DNA from: Catellatospora methionotrophica
GTDB taxonomy: Bacteria; Actinomycetota; Actinomycetes; Mycobacteriales; Micromonosporaceae
Direction: 5' to 3'
Assembly: GCF_011297335.1 (NCBI RefSeq)
Contig: NZ_JAAOTJ010000008.1
Span: 62,001 to 126,000, forward strand
DNA: 64,000 bases
In this document: positions 46,470 through 54,535 of the stretch, in pieces
How the letters are laid out: each line of letters begins with the position of its first letter
How positions within the stretch are numbered: the stretch's first letter is position 1
Program-made: the position numbers and the translations under genes
The notes under the pieces: model-generated
Databases searched by the model: none
Told to the model about the DNA's origin: nothing
What the model saw: the letters and a program-made list of their open reading frames with translations, nothing else

Positions 46470-47639
46470 GTGGATCTCGATCAGCTGGCGCGGCTGCGTA
46501 CCCCCGAGGGGGTCGCGGCGCTGGACCTGGCAGGCGAGTTGGCTGGGAGCGACGAGCTCGCCGCCGCCTCGGCGCTGCGGGCTCGCGGCGTGCCGCCCGA
46601 CCTGGCCGCCGCCGCCCTGACCCAGATCGCGCTGCGCGGCCGGGCCGCCGCCAAGTTCGGCGCGGACGCCGGGCGCGTCTTCCTCACCCGCGCCGGGCTG
46701 GAGCAGGCCACCCGCGAGATCGTCGCGACCCGCCGCGCGGCCCGGCTACGCGCCGCAGGGTCGACGGCCCTGGCCGACCTCGGCTGCGGCCTCGGCTCCG
46801 ACCTGCGCGCCGTCGCCGCCACAGGCATCCGGGCGTACGGCGTCGAAGCCGACCCGCTGACCGCCGCCTGCGCCGCCCTCAACGCCCCCGACGCGACCGT
46901 GACCTGCGGCGACGCTCAGGAATTCGACCTGAGCCAGGTCGACGCCGTGTTCTGCGACCCGGCCCGCCGCAGCGGCGGCCGGCGCGTGTTCCGCCCCGAG
47001 GACTACTCGCCGCCCTGGGACTGGGTCGTCTCCCTGCCCCAGCGCGTGCCGCACACGGTGCTCAAACTCGCCCCCGGCATCGACCAGGCGCTGCTGCCCC
47101 CCGGCTGCGAGCTGGAACTGGTCTCCGTCGACGGCGACGTGGTCGAGGCTGCGGCCTGGTGCGGCCCCCTGGCGACCACGCCGCGCCGGGCGACGGTGTT
47201 CCGCGACGGCGTACCGCACGAACTCACCGGCACCGGTGAGCAGACTGCCCCGGTCGCCCCGCCCGGCCGCTACGTCACCGATCCCGACGGCGCGGTCGTC
47301 CGCGCCCACCTGGTCGCCGAGTTCGCCGCGACCCACGGCGGCTGGCTCGCCGACTCCCACATCGCCTACATCTGGTCCGACACGCCCATCGTCTCCCCGT
47401 TCGGCCGCTGCTTCGCCGTCGACGAACTACTCCCGTTCTCCCTCAAGCGCCTGCGCGCCACCCTCCGCGACCGACAAGTCGGCCGCCTCGAGATCCTCAA
47501 ACGCGGCAGCGCCCTCGACGTCGAACAACTCCGCCGCGACCTGCGCCTCTCCGGCCCCCACCCCGCCTCCCTCCTCCTCACCCGCACCGCCGCCGCCCCC
47601 CTCGCCATCCTCGCCACCCCGGTCCCGCCACCGGGTTGA
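46470..47639 (+). CDS. Class I SAM methyltransferase with THUMP-like domain
   Basis: A 389-residue protein. Residues ~95-190 are a Rossmann methyltransferase: LADLGCGLGSDLRAVAATGI (SAM motif I), VEADPLTAACAALNAP and DAVFCDPARRSGGRRVF, with DPAR as the motif IV. The C-terminal ~95 residues (SPFGRCFAVDELLPFSLKRL onward, GRLEILKRGSALD) match the THUMP-like domain, suggesting an RNA substrate. GTG 46470 gives a start at the family N-terminus DLDQLARLRTPEG; no strong ribosome-binding site is seen. Exact target unknown. Confidence 0.87.
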   Translation: MDLDQLARLRTPEGVAALDLAGELAGSDELAAASALRARGVPPDLAAAALTQIALRGRAAAKFGADAGRVFLTRAGLEQATREIVATRRAARLRAAGSTALADLGCGLGSDLRAVAATGIRAYGVEADPLTAACAALNAPDATVTCGDAQEFDLSQVDAVFCDPARRSGGRRVFRPEDYSPPWDWVVSLPQRVPHTVLKLAPGIDQALLPPGCELELVSVDGDVVEAAAWCGPLATTPRRATVFRDGVPHELTGTGEQTAPVAPPGRYVTDPDGAVVRAHLVAEFAATHGGWLADSHIAYIWSDTPIVSPFGRCFAVDELLPFSLKRLRATLRDRQVGRLEILKRGSALDVEQLRRDLRLSGPHPASLLLTRTAAAPLAILATPVPPPG

Positions 47640-47760
47640 TCATGAACTTATGGACGTGTTCGACGGCGTGTCCCTACCCCGGCACCGTGATCACCGGAGC
47701 GCCCCGCGCCGCTGTCGGCGCGGCCCGCCCCGTCGATCGGCGGGGCGGTAGCATCGCGGC

Positions 47761-48240
47761 GTGGCCAGCCAGGGGACTCCCGCGACAGCACTGCTCACGA
47801 AGCAGAAGGTGAAGCACACGCTGCACTCGTACGAGGTCTCGCCCGACTCCCCCAACTACGGCGCGCTGGTCGCCGACGCGATCGGGGCCGACCCGGCACG
47901 GGTGTTCAAGACACTGGTCACCGAGGTCGACGGCGCGCTGACCGTCGCCGTGGTGCCGGTGACCGGCGAGATCGACCTGAAGGCCCTCGCCGCGGCGGCG
48001 GGCGGCAAGAAAGCGGCGATGGCCGACCGCGACCTGGCCGAGAAGACCACCGGATACGTCCGCGGCGGCATCAGCCCACTCGGCCAGCGCAAACGCCTCC
48101 CCACGGTGATCGACCAGTCGGCCCTCGACGGCGACCTGATCTACGTCTCCGCAGGCAAGCGCGGCCTCCAACTCCGCCTCGCCCCCGCCGACCTGGTCCG
48201 CCTCACCTCAGCCACCCTCGCCCCCATAGCCCGCCCCTAA
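47761..48240 (+). CDS. ybaK: Cys-tRNA(Pro)/Cys-tRNA(Cys) deacylase YbaK
   Basis: A 159-residue trans-editing deacylase. It begins ATALLTKQKVKHTLHSYEVSP, then GADPARVFKTLVTEVDG, with the conserved catalytic Lys region of the YbaK/ProX fold (RVFKTL), VVPVTGEIDLKALAAAAG, and GYVRGGISPLGQRKRLPTVID, which is the GGxSPxGxKKxxP motif. It removes Cys mis-charged on tRNA-Pro. GTG 47761 is used. The upstream gap of 121 bases has no clear signals. Confidence 0.92.
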   Translation: MASQGTPATALLTKQKVKHTLHSYEVSPDSPNYGALVADAIGADPARVFKTLVTEVDGALTVAVVPVTGEIDLKALAAAAGGKKAAMADRDLAEKTTGYVRGGISPLGQRKRLPTVIDQSALDGDLIYVSAGKRGLQLRLAPADLVRLTSATLAPIARP

Positions 48241-48300
48241 CCCCGCCACCCCCGCCGCGACTCCCAGCCCCTCCCCGCGCGCGCCCCATCACCGCACCCG

Positions 48301-48400
48301 CGTGCGCGGCTAGCGCGGCCCTCGCCGTGCGCGGCTAGCGCTGCCCTCGCCGTGCGCGGCTAGCGCTGCCCCACCGTGCGCGGCTTAGCGCGGCGCTCGC
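48301..48400. repeat. Four 25-bp tandem repeats (CGTGCGCGGCTAGCGC type)
   Basis: Units start at 48301, 48326, 48351 and 48375. Each contains GCGCGGCTAGCGC, itself partly palindromic around GCTAGC. Unit lengths are 25, 25, 24 and 26 bases. Confidence 0.85.
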
Positions 48401-48405
48401 CTTCG

Positions 48406-48514
48406 TCGAAGATCGCCGCTCCTGTCGAAGATCGCCGTTTCGTGCCGAAACCTGCGGTGGAGCCAGACTTTTTGACCCGAAACAGCGATCTCCCTGACCC
48501 GAAACAGCGATCTC
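48406..48514. repeat. Intergenic palindrome family A, copy 5 (duplicated arms)
   Basis: The left-arm unit TCGAAGATCGCCG occurs twice (48406 and 48425), and the right-arm unit TGACCCGAAACAGCGATCTC occurs twice (48473 and 48495). The result looks like one element nested in or partly duplicated with another. Confidence 0.8.
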
Positions 48515-48593
48515 GACCCGACCGCCCTTCGGCCGACCCCGCCGTCTCCGTCACATTCCGTTACAAGTAGCGGCTACCAGGGCAGCCTGAAGG

Positions 48594-48614
48594 CGCAACT
48601 CCTTAAGAGTTGCG
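48594..48614. repeat. Intergenic palindrome family C, copy 2 (single unit)
   Basis: CGCAACTC-CTTAA-GAGTTGCG is a 21-base palindrome that equals one arm of the larger element at 15541-15609. Confidence 0.7.
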
Positions 48615-48854
48615 ACAGGGGGACGGGCCGCGTCGGGCTCGGAGCGGCGAGGCGGGTTGGGGACTGTCGGCTGGATCACGTTGATCTTGTGGGGCGGTTG
48701 TCCAATTGCCGGGATTGGGTGTGTCGTGCCCGTGATTTGCGCAAGATCGGCGCTTCGGGAAAGGGCAGCGAGCGGGCGGGTTACGGGGACGTTGCTGAAT
48801 TGTTATTGCCAACAACAAACCTTGGGCTTGCGCGTTTGCATTTGTTGCGCATAC

Positions 48855-48869
48855 GTTGTCGCACACAAC
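48855..48869 (+). promoter_or_regulatory. Possible operator of the sugar-transporter operon
   Basis: GTTGT-CGCAC-ACAAC is an inverted repeat in a region full of TTGTT/AACAA motifs about 130 bases before the binding-protein gene. A ROK-family repressor is encoded in the same cluster and is the natural candidate to bind here. Inferred only from symmetry and context. Confidence 0.4.
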
Positions 48870-48996
48870 AAAACCCCGTGTGACCGGCCTCACGCACTGA
48901 TGAACGCTGTTGGACTCGCCTGGAACCGGAACCCGGCGGGGCCGCCCGCACCACCTGAATACTCATACCCCTGAATCCGAGAGGATTTGAGCAACG

Positions 48997-50082
48997 ATGC
49001 GCAAAGGGATCCTGGCTGTAGCCATGACCGGCCTGATGGCCGTCAGCGGCTTGGCCGCCTGTGCGGAAGACACCGAGCCCGGCGACGCGAAGACGCCGTT
49101 CATCGGCGTCATCCTGCCGGACAGCAAGTCCTCGGCCCGCTGGGAGACCGCGGACCGCAAGTACCTGAAGGAGGCGTTCGAGAAGGCGGGTGTCAAGTAC
49201 GACATCCAGAACGCCCAGGACGACAAGACCGCGTTCCAGAGCATCGCGGACCAGATGATCACCAAGGGCGTCACCGTCCTGGTCATCGTCAACCTCGACT
49301 CCGGCACCGGCAAGGCCGTGCTGGACAAGGCTGCGGCGCAGGGCATTCCGACGATCGACTACGACCGGCTCACGCTGGGCGGCAACGCGAAGTACTACGT
49401 GTCCTTCGACAACGTCGCGGTCGGTCGCCTGCAGGGTGAGGGCCTGGTCAAGTGCCTCACCGAGAAGGGCGCCAAGACCCCGGCCATCGCGCAGCTGAAC
49501 GGCTCGCCGACGGACAACAACGCGACCCTCTTCAAGGAGGGCGGCGTGTCGGTGCTGAAGCCGAAGTACGACGCCAAGGAGTACACCCTGGCTGCCGACC
49601 AGCCCGTGCCGGGCTGGGACAACGCGCAGGGCGGCGTGATCTTCGAGCAGATGCTGACCCAGGCGAACGGCAAGATCGACGGCGTGCTCGCGGCGAACGA
49701 CGGCCTCGGCAACGCGGCGATCTCCGTGCTGAAGAAGAACAAGCTCAACGGCAAGGTCCCGGTCACCGGCCAGGACGCCACCGTGCAGGGCCTGCAGAAC
49801 ATCCTCCTCGGCGACCAGTGCATGACCGTGTACAAGGCCGTCAAGAAGGAGGCCGACGCGACCGCCGAGCTGGCGATCGCCCTGGCCAAGGGTGAGACCA
49901 AGACCGTCTCGCAGACCACCAAGGACTCGGAGACCGGCAAGGACGTTCCCTCGGTCCTGCTGGAGCCGCAGGCGATCTACTTCAACAACGTGAAGGACGT
50001 CGTCACCGACGGCTACGTCACCAAGGCGGAGCTGTGCACCGCCGACTTCGCGGCCAAGTGCACCGAGGCCGGCATCAGCTGA
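48997..50082 (+). CDS. Sugar ABC transporter substrate-binding lipoprotein, XylF-like
   Basis: A 361-residue periplasmic-binding-protein family 4 lipoprotein; the signal ends GLAAC. The fold is shown by PFIGVILPDSKSSARWETAD, IADQMITKGVTVLVIVNLDS, GIPTIDYDRLTLGG and VLAANDGLGNAAISVLKKN. The YDR and AANDG segments are close to D-xylose-binding XylF. It is the first gene of a CUT2-type importer operon, starting at ATG 48997 after GAGAGGATTTGAGC. Xylose is likely but ribose or another pentose cannot be ruled out. Confidence 0.88.
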   Translation: MRKGILAVAMTGLMAVSGLAACAEDTEPGDAKTPFIGVILPDSKSSARWETADRKYLKEAFEKAGVKYDIQNAQDDKTAFQSIADQMITKGVTVLVIVNLDSGTGKAVLDKAAAQGIPTIDYDRLTLGGNAKYYVSFDNVAVGRLQGEGLVKCLTEKGAKTPAIAQLNGSPTDNNATLFKEGGVSVLKPKYDAKEYTLAADQPVPGWDNAQGGVIFEQMLTQANGKIDGVLAANDGLGNAAISVLKKNKLNGKVPVTGQDATVQGLQNILLGDQCMTVYKAVKKEADATAELAIALAKGETKTVSQTTKDSETGKDVPSVLLEPQAIYFNNVKDVVTDGYVTKAELCTADFAAKCTEAGIS

Positions 50083-50102
50083 CCTGCGTGCTCAACCAGA
50101 AT

Positions 50103-50139
50103 GTGGTCCCTGGGGGTCGCAAGGCACCCCGGGGACCAC
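50103..50139 (+). terminator. Hairpin after the sugar-binding protein gene
   Basis: GTGGTCCC and GGGACCAC with an inner GGGG/CCCC form a strong stem 20 bases after the stop and 42 bases before the ATPase start. No T-run. It probably reduces read-through so that binding protein is in excess. Confidence 0.65.
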
Positions 50140-50180
50140 GTCTGTGGAACAGGCAGTAACCCCTCGAACGGAGCGCCCGG

Positions 50181-50951
50181 ATGGGAACCCCTCTACTCGA
50201 ACTGCGTGGGATCAACAAGAGCTTCGGCCCGGTGCAGGTGCTGCGGGACGTCGCCTTCCAGGTCCACCCAGGCGAGGTAACCGCACTCGTCGGCGACAAC
50301 GGCGCCGGCAAGTCAACGCTGGTCAAGTGCATCGGCGGGATCTACCCCAGCGACTCGGGCGAATACCTGATGGAGGGTAAGCCCGTCCACGTGCACAACC
50401 CCCGCGACGCCGCGAGCCACGGCGTCGAGATCGTCTACCAGGACCTCGCTCTCTGCGACAACCTGGACATCGTCCAGAACATGTTCCTGGGCCGCGAGAA
50501 GAAGAGCGGCATGATCCTCGACGAGCCGACGATGGAGCAGCTCGCCCAGCAGACGCTGGCCAGCCTGTCCGTGCGTACCGTCAAATCGGTGCGCCAGCAG
50601 GTGTCGAGCCTGTCCGGCGGCCAGCGGCAGACCGTGGCCATCGCCAAGGCCGTGCTCTGGAACAGCAAGCTGGTCATCCTCGACGAGCCCACCGCGGCCC
50701 TGGGCGTGGCGCAGACCCAGCAGGTGCTGGAGCTGGTCCGCCGCCTGGCTGACAACGGTCTGGCCGTTGTACTGATCTCCCACAACATGAACGACGTGTT
50801 CGCTGTCTCCGACCGGATCGCGATGCTCTACCTGGGCCGGATGGCAGCCCAGGTGAAGACGTCGGACGTCACCCACTCGCAGGTGGTCGAGCTGATCACC
50901 TCTGGCCGCAGCGGCACGCTGGGTCTCGCCGAGGAAGGAGCCGCAGCGTGA
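50181..50951 (+). CDS. Sugar ABC transporter ATPase, single-domain CUT2 type
   Basis: A 256-residue ATPase. Walker A is LVGDNGAGKSTLVKCIGG, the signature is VSSLSGGQRQTVAIAKA, and Walker B is LVILDEPTAALGVAQ. CUT2 ATPases such as XylG/RbsA normally have two fused nucleotide-binding domains (~500 residues); this one has a single complete domain and would work as a homodimer, as in some fructose/pentose-type importers. Its stop overlaps the permease GTG start by 4 bases. It powers import with the next gene. Confidence 0.88.
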   Translation: MGTPLLELRGINKSFGPVQVLRDVAFQVHPGEVTALVGDNGAGKSTLVKCIGGIYPSDSGEYLMEGKPVHVHNPRDAASHGVEIVYQDLALCDNLDIVQNMFLGREKKSGMILDEPTMEQLAQQTLASLSVRTVKSVRQQVSSLSGGQRQTVAIAKAVLWNSKLVILDEPTAALGVAQTQQVLELVRRLADNGLAVVLISHNMNDVFAVSDRIAMLYLGRMAAQVKTSDVTHSQVVELITSGRSGTLGLAEEGAAA

Positions 50952-52213
50952 GCGCGACCACCACGAACCCCTTCAAGACGGGGCAGAAGATCGCCGTTCC
51001 CGCCAAGGACGACGGCGGCCTCTGGGGCTACCTGCGCAACTACGGACAGCGGGTACGCGGCGGCGACATGGGCGCCCTGCCCGCGGTGCTCGGCCTGATC
51101 GTGCTGTCGATCATCTTCTCGGTGGCCCGGCCGTCCTTCTTCACCCCGGCGAACTTCGCCAACCTGCTCACCCAGGCCGGTCCGATCGTCGTCATCGGCA
51201 TGGGCCTGGTCTTCGTACTGCTGCTCGGGGAGATCGACCTGAGCGCGGGCTTCGCCTCCGGCGTCTGCGCCGCGGTGCTCGCGATCCTGCTGACCACGCA
51301 CGGCTACCCCTGGTACGTCGGGGTGGCCGCGGCGATCGTCACGGGTGTCGTGATCGGCCTGCTGCTGGGCTTCCTGGTGGCCAAGGTCGGCATCCCCTCC
51401 TTCGTGGTCACCCTGGCCGCGTTCCTGGGTTTCCAGGGCGTGGTGCTGTGGCTGCTCGACGAGGGCACCAACATCTCGGTCCGCAACGACGTCATCATCT
51501 CGCTGGAGAACGAGTACATGCCGCCGCTGGTCGGCTGGGCCCTGGCCGCGCTGATGGTGCTCGGCTTCGCCGCCACGCAGCTGATCCAGCAGCGCAACCG
51601 CCGCCGCCGTGGGCTGCCCGTGCTGCTGTGGCAGGTCGTCGCGTTCCGTGTGGTGGGCCTCGCGGTGCTGGTCGGCATCGCGGTCGCGGTGCTGAACGAG
51701 GAGCGCAGCCGCAACGCGCTGTTCTCGCTCAAGGGCGTGCCGATCGTGGTGCCCGTCGTCGGCGTGCTCCTGCTGCTGTGGACGTTCGTACTGCGCCGCA
51801 CCGCGTTCGGCCGCCACATCTACGCCGTCGGCGGCAACCGTGAGGCGGCCCGCCGCGCCGGTATCGCGGTGGACCGCATCCGCATCTCCGCGTTCGTCAT
51901 CTGCTCGGCGATGGCGGCGGTCGGCGGCATCCTGGCGGCCAGCATGGCGCGCTCCGTCGACCCGAACACCGGCGGCTCGAACGTGCTGCTGTACGCGGTC
52001 GCCGCGGCCGTCATCGGCGGCACCAGCCTCTTCGGCGGCAAGGGCCGTGTGCTCGACGCCGTGCTGGGCGGCCTGGTGATCACGATGATCATCAACGGCA
52101 TGGGCCTGGTCGGCTGGAGCTCGGCGTACAAGTACGTTGCCACCGGCATCGTGCTCCTGCTGGCGGCGAGCGTCGACGCCTTCTCGCGGCGCCGTGCGGC
52201 CGCGAGCAGCTGA
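50948..52213 (+). CDS. Sugar ABC transporter permease, XylH-like
   Basis: A 421-residue BPD_transp_2 permease with about ten to twelve membrane helices. LLTQAGPIVVIGMGLVFVLL, GEIDLSAGFASGVCAAVLAI and FGRHIYAVGGNREAARRAGI are family signatures; the last is the cytoplasmic ATPase-docking loop. The length and the central RNRRRRGLPVLLWQ loop fit XylH more than RbsC. GTG 50948 overlaps the ATPase gene (GTGA). It forms the homodimeric channel. Confidence 0.9.
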   Translation: MSATTTNPFKTGQKIAVPAKDDGGLWGYLRNYGQRVRGGDMGALPAVLGLIVLSIIFSVARPSFFTPANFANLLTQAGPIVVIGMGLVFVLLLGEIDLSAGFASGVCAAVLAILLTTHGYPWYVGVAAAIVTGVVIGLLLGFLVAKVGIPSFVVTLAAFLGFQGVVLWLLDEGTNISVRNDVIISLENEYMPPLVGWALAALMVLGFAATQLIQQRNRRRRGLPVLLWQVVAFRVVGLAVLVGIAVAVLNEERSRNALFSLKGVPIVVPVVGVLLLLWTFVLRRTAFGRHIYAVGGNREAARRAGIAVDRIRISAFVICSAMAAVGGILAASMARSVDPNTGGSNVLLYAVAAAVIGGTSLFGGKGRVLDAVLGGLVITMIINGMGLVGWSSAYKYVATGIVLLLAASVDAFSRRRAAASS

Positions 52214-52241
52214 CCGACGTACGCCTGTCAACGGGAGAATC

Positions 52242-53417
52242 ATGCGAGCGGGACCGAGCCAGGAGGAGATCCGGCGGCAGAACCTCGGCGCGTTGCTGCG
52301 GTTCGTGCACGTACGCGGCTCCATCTCCCGCGCCGAGCTCACCTCGGAACTCGGTCTCAACCGCTCCACCATCGGCGCCCTCACCGCTGACCTGGCCGCT
52401 GTCGGCCTGGTCAGCGAGGAGGCGCCGCGGGAGACCGGCCGCGCCGGCCGCCCGTCGCTGGTGGTGCGCCCGTCCTCGGAACTGGTCTACGCCTACGCCG
52501 CGAGCGTGGAGGTGGACCGGGTCCGGGTGGCGCGGGTCGGGCTGGGCGGCGTCATCCTCGATCAGCGGGAGGCGCCGCGCCCGCGCGGCGAGGCCATCGA
52601 GGCGGTACGCCCGGTCGCCGAGTTCGTCGCGCAGATGGCCGAGAACGTCAAGCCGCAGGCCCGCTGCATCGGGGCCGGTATCGCCGTGTGCGGGCTGGTC
52701 CGCCGCGAGGACGGCCTGGTCCGCCTCGGGCCGCATCTGGGCTGGCTGGACGAGCCGCTCGGGCACGCGCTGCAGGACCGGCTGCCCGACCTGCTACCGC
52801 AGGTCGCCGTCGGCAACGTGGCGGACCTGTGCGCGCTGGCCGAGCACACCCGCGGTGTCGCGGTGGGCTGCGACAACATCATCTACATGTACGGCGACGT
52901 CGGCGTCGGCGCGGGCATCATCGCGGGCGGTCGCCGGGTCACCGGGCACGGCGGCTACGGCGGCGAGGTCGGCCACATGGTCGTCAACCCGCACGGCCGC
53001 CCCTGCGGCTGCGGCTCCCGGGGCTGCTGGGAGACCGAGATCGGCGAGCACGCGCTGCTGCACGCCGCGGGCCGCGACACCGCCCTGGGCAACGCGGCCG
53101 TGCTGGCCGTGGTCGAGGCCGCCGCCCGTGGCGACGCGACCGCGCAGATGGCGGTGCGCCAGGTCGGCGACTGGCTCGGCTTCGGCGTGGCGAACCTGGT
53201 CAACATCTTCAACCCGGAGCTGGTCATCTTCGGCGGCACCCTGCGCGACGTGTACCTGGCCGCCGCGGCGCAGGTGCGCAGCCGCCTGAACAGCATCGGC
53301 CTGCCCGCCACCCGCGAGCACGTCCGGCTGCGCACACCCAAGCTGGGCGGGGACGCCGCGCTGCTGGGCGCGGCGGAACTCGCCTTCGAGCAGTTGCTGG
53401 CCGACCCGCTCGGGTGA
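52242..53417 (+). CDS. ROK-family transcriptional regulator (XylR/NagC type)
   Basis: A 391-residue repressor. The N-terminal winged helix is RAELTSELGLNRSTIGALTAD. The sugar-kinase-like ROK domain has GDVGVGAGIIAGG, GYGGEVGHMVVNPHGRPCGC and the zinc/structural motif CGCGSRGCWE. ATG 52242 is preceded by ACGGGAG. It lies 28 bases after the permease gene and probably regulates the operon in response to imported sugar. The ATP-binding segment is not evident, as is usual for ROK repressors. Confidence 0.92.
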   Translation: MRAGPSQEEIRRQNLGALLRFVHVRGSISRAELTSELGLNRSTIGALTADLAAVGLVSEEAPRETGRAGRPSLVVRPSSELVYAYAASVEVDRVRVARVGLGGVILDQREAPRPRGEAIEAVRPVAEFVAQMAENVKPQARCIGAGIAVCGLVRREDGLVRLGPHLGWLDEPLGHALQDRLPDLLPQVAVGNVADLCALAEHTRGVAVGCDNIIYMYGDVGVGAGIIAGGRRVTGHGGYGGEVGHMVVNPHGRPCGCGSRGCWETEIGEHALLHAAGRDTALGNAAVLAVVEAAARGDATAQMAVRQVGDWLGFGVANLVNIFNPELVIFGGTLRDVYLAAAAQVRSRLNSIGLPATREHVRLRTPKLGGDAALLGAAELAFEQLLADPLG

Positions 53418-53453
53418 ATACCGGCCGGTAGCCCGAGCCATCCAGCACAATGG

Positions 53454-54446
53454 ATGGTCGTGCCGGTCACTCTCCCACCCCGCCGCCTGCCCGGCCTCGC
53501 CGACGCGCCCCACGCGATCCCGTACCAGGGCAGCAAGCGCCGGCTCGCGCACGCGATCGTGCCGCTGCTCCCGCCCGACACCGCACGGCTGCTGGAGCCG
53601 TTCGCCGGGTCGGCCGCCGTCGCCATCGCCGCCCGGCACCTGCGCATCGGCGAGACCGCCGAGATCAGCGACGTGAACGAGCCGCTGATGCGGCTGTGGC
53701 AGCGGGTGCTGGCCGAGCCGCTGGCGCTGGCCGCCGACTACGAGCGGCTGTGGCACGAGCAGCTGACCGACCCGAAGGCGTACTACGACGCGGTGCGCAC
53801 CCGTTTCAACGAGACCCACGAGCCGCACTGCCTGCTCTACCTGCTCGCCCGCTGCGTCAAGGCGGCGGTGCGCTACAACCGCGAGGGCGGCTTCAACCAG
53901 GGCCCCGACCGGCGGCGGCTGGGCGCGCGCCCCGACGCGATGCGGCTCCGGCTGACCGCGACCGCCCGCGTGCTGACCGGCTGCCGCGCGTACACCGCCG
54001 ACTACGCCGACGTGCTGAGCCGGGCATGCCCTGATGACGTGGTTTACCTCGACCCGCCGTACCAGGGCGTGAGTCAGGCGCGCGACCACCGGTACATGGC
54101 CGGGATGCCGCGGGAGGCGTTCGTGGCGCGGCTGCGCGAGGCGGTCACCCGGGGGACGTCGTTCCTGCTGTCGTACGACGGGCTGTCCCGCGACGGCGAC
54201 GCCGCCGAGCGCACCTACGGCGACCCGCTCCCCACCGACCTGGGCCTGCTCCACCTGCACCTCGACGCGGGCACGTCCTCCCAGGCCACCCTCAACGGCC
54301 GCCACACCCGCACCGTCGAGTCCCTCTACCTCTCCCCCGCCCTGGCCACCCGCCTCGGCGGCCCCGCCGCCGTCCACGAGTCGCTGACCGCCCCGGTCAC
54401 CGAGCCCCGTGCCGCGCCAGCCGCTGGCACCCCCCGCCTCGAATAG
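53454..54446 (+). CDS. D12-class DNA adenine N6-methyltransferase (Dam-like)
   Basis: A 330-residue methyltransferase. The motif order is that of the D12 class: Y24-Q-G-S-K, then the SAM motif EPFAGSAAVA (48-57), YNREGGFNQG, and the catalytic D200-P-P-Y203. No restriction enzyme or partner lies nearby, so it appears orphan. It starts 36 bases after the ROK gene with no clear ribosome-binding site; GTG 53460 is an equally possible start. Palindrome B overlaps its last codons. Recognition site is unknown (GATC is only a class-based guess). Confidence 0.85.
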   Translation: MVVPVTLPPRRLPGLADAPHAIPYQGSKRRLAHAIVPLLPPDTARLLEPFAGSAAVAIAARHLRIGETAEISDVNEPLMRLWQRVLAEPLALAADYERLWHEQLTDPKAYYDAVRTRFNETHEPHCLLYLLARCVKAAVRYNREGGFNQGPDRRRLGARPDAMRLRLTATARVLTGCRAYTADYADVLSRACPDDVVYLDPPYQGVSQARDHRYMAGMPREAFVARLREAVTRGTSFLLSYDGLSRDGDAAERTYGDPLPTDLGLLHLHLDAGTSSQATLNGRHTRTVESLYLSPALATRLGGPAAVHESLTAPVTEPRAAPAAGTPRLE

Positions 54447-54507
54447 ACGCTGGCCTATTACATCGAAAAAACGTAGATCATATTCGATGTAATAGGCCAG
54501 CGTCTAT
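54443..54507. repeat. Intergenic palindrome family B, copy 2
   Basis: The arm ATAGACGCTGGCCTATTACA onward (443-466) and its exact reverse complement (484-507) enclose 17 bases with the core ACGTAGATCA. Arms are identical to those at 26926-26949 and 26967-26990. The left arm includes the methyltransferase stop codon, TAG at 54444-54446. Confidence 0.9.
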
Positions 54508-54535
54508 GGCAAACAGGCGCGACAACGGCCCCGGC

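Larger units (their letters stand above)
48241..48996. other. 756-base gene-free region rich in repeats
   Basis: No credible gene is found between ybaK and the sugar-transporter operon. It holds, in order, four 25-bp tandem repeats, a nested family A palindrome, a small family C palindrome, and the A/T-richer promoter-operator region of the transporter (about 48780-48880, with AACAACAAACC and CACACAACAAAACC). Confidence 0.7.
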
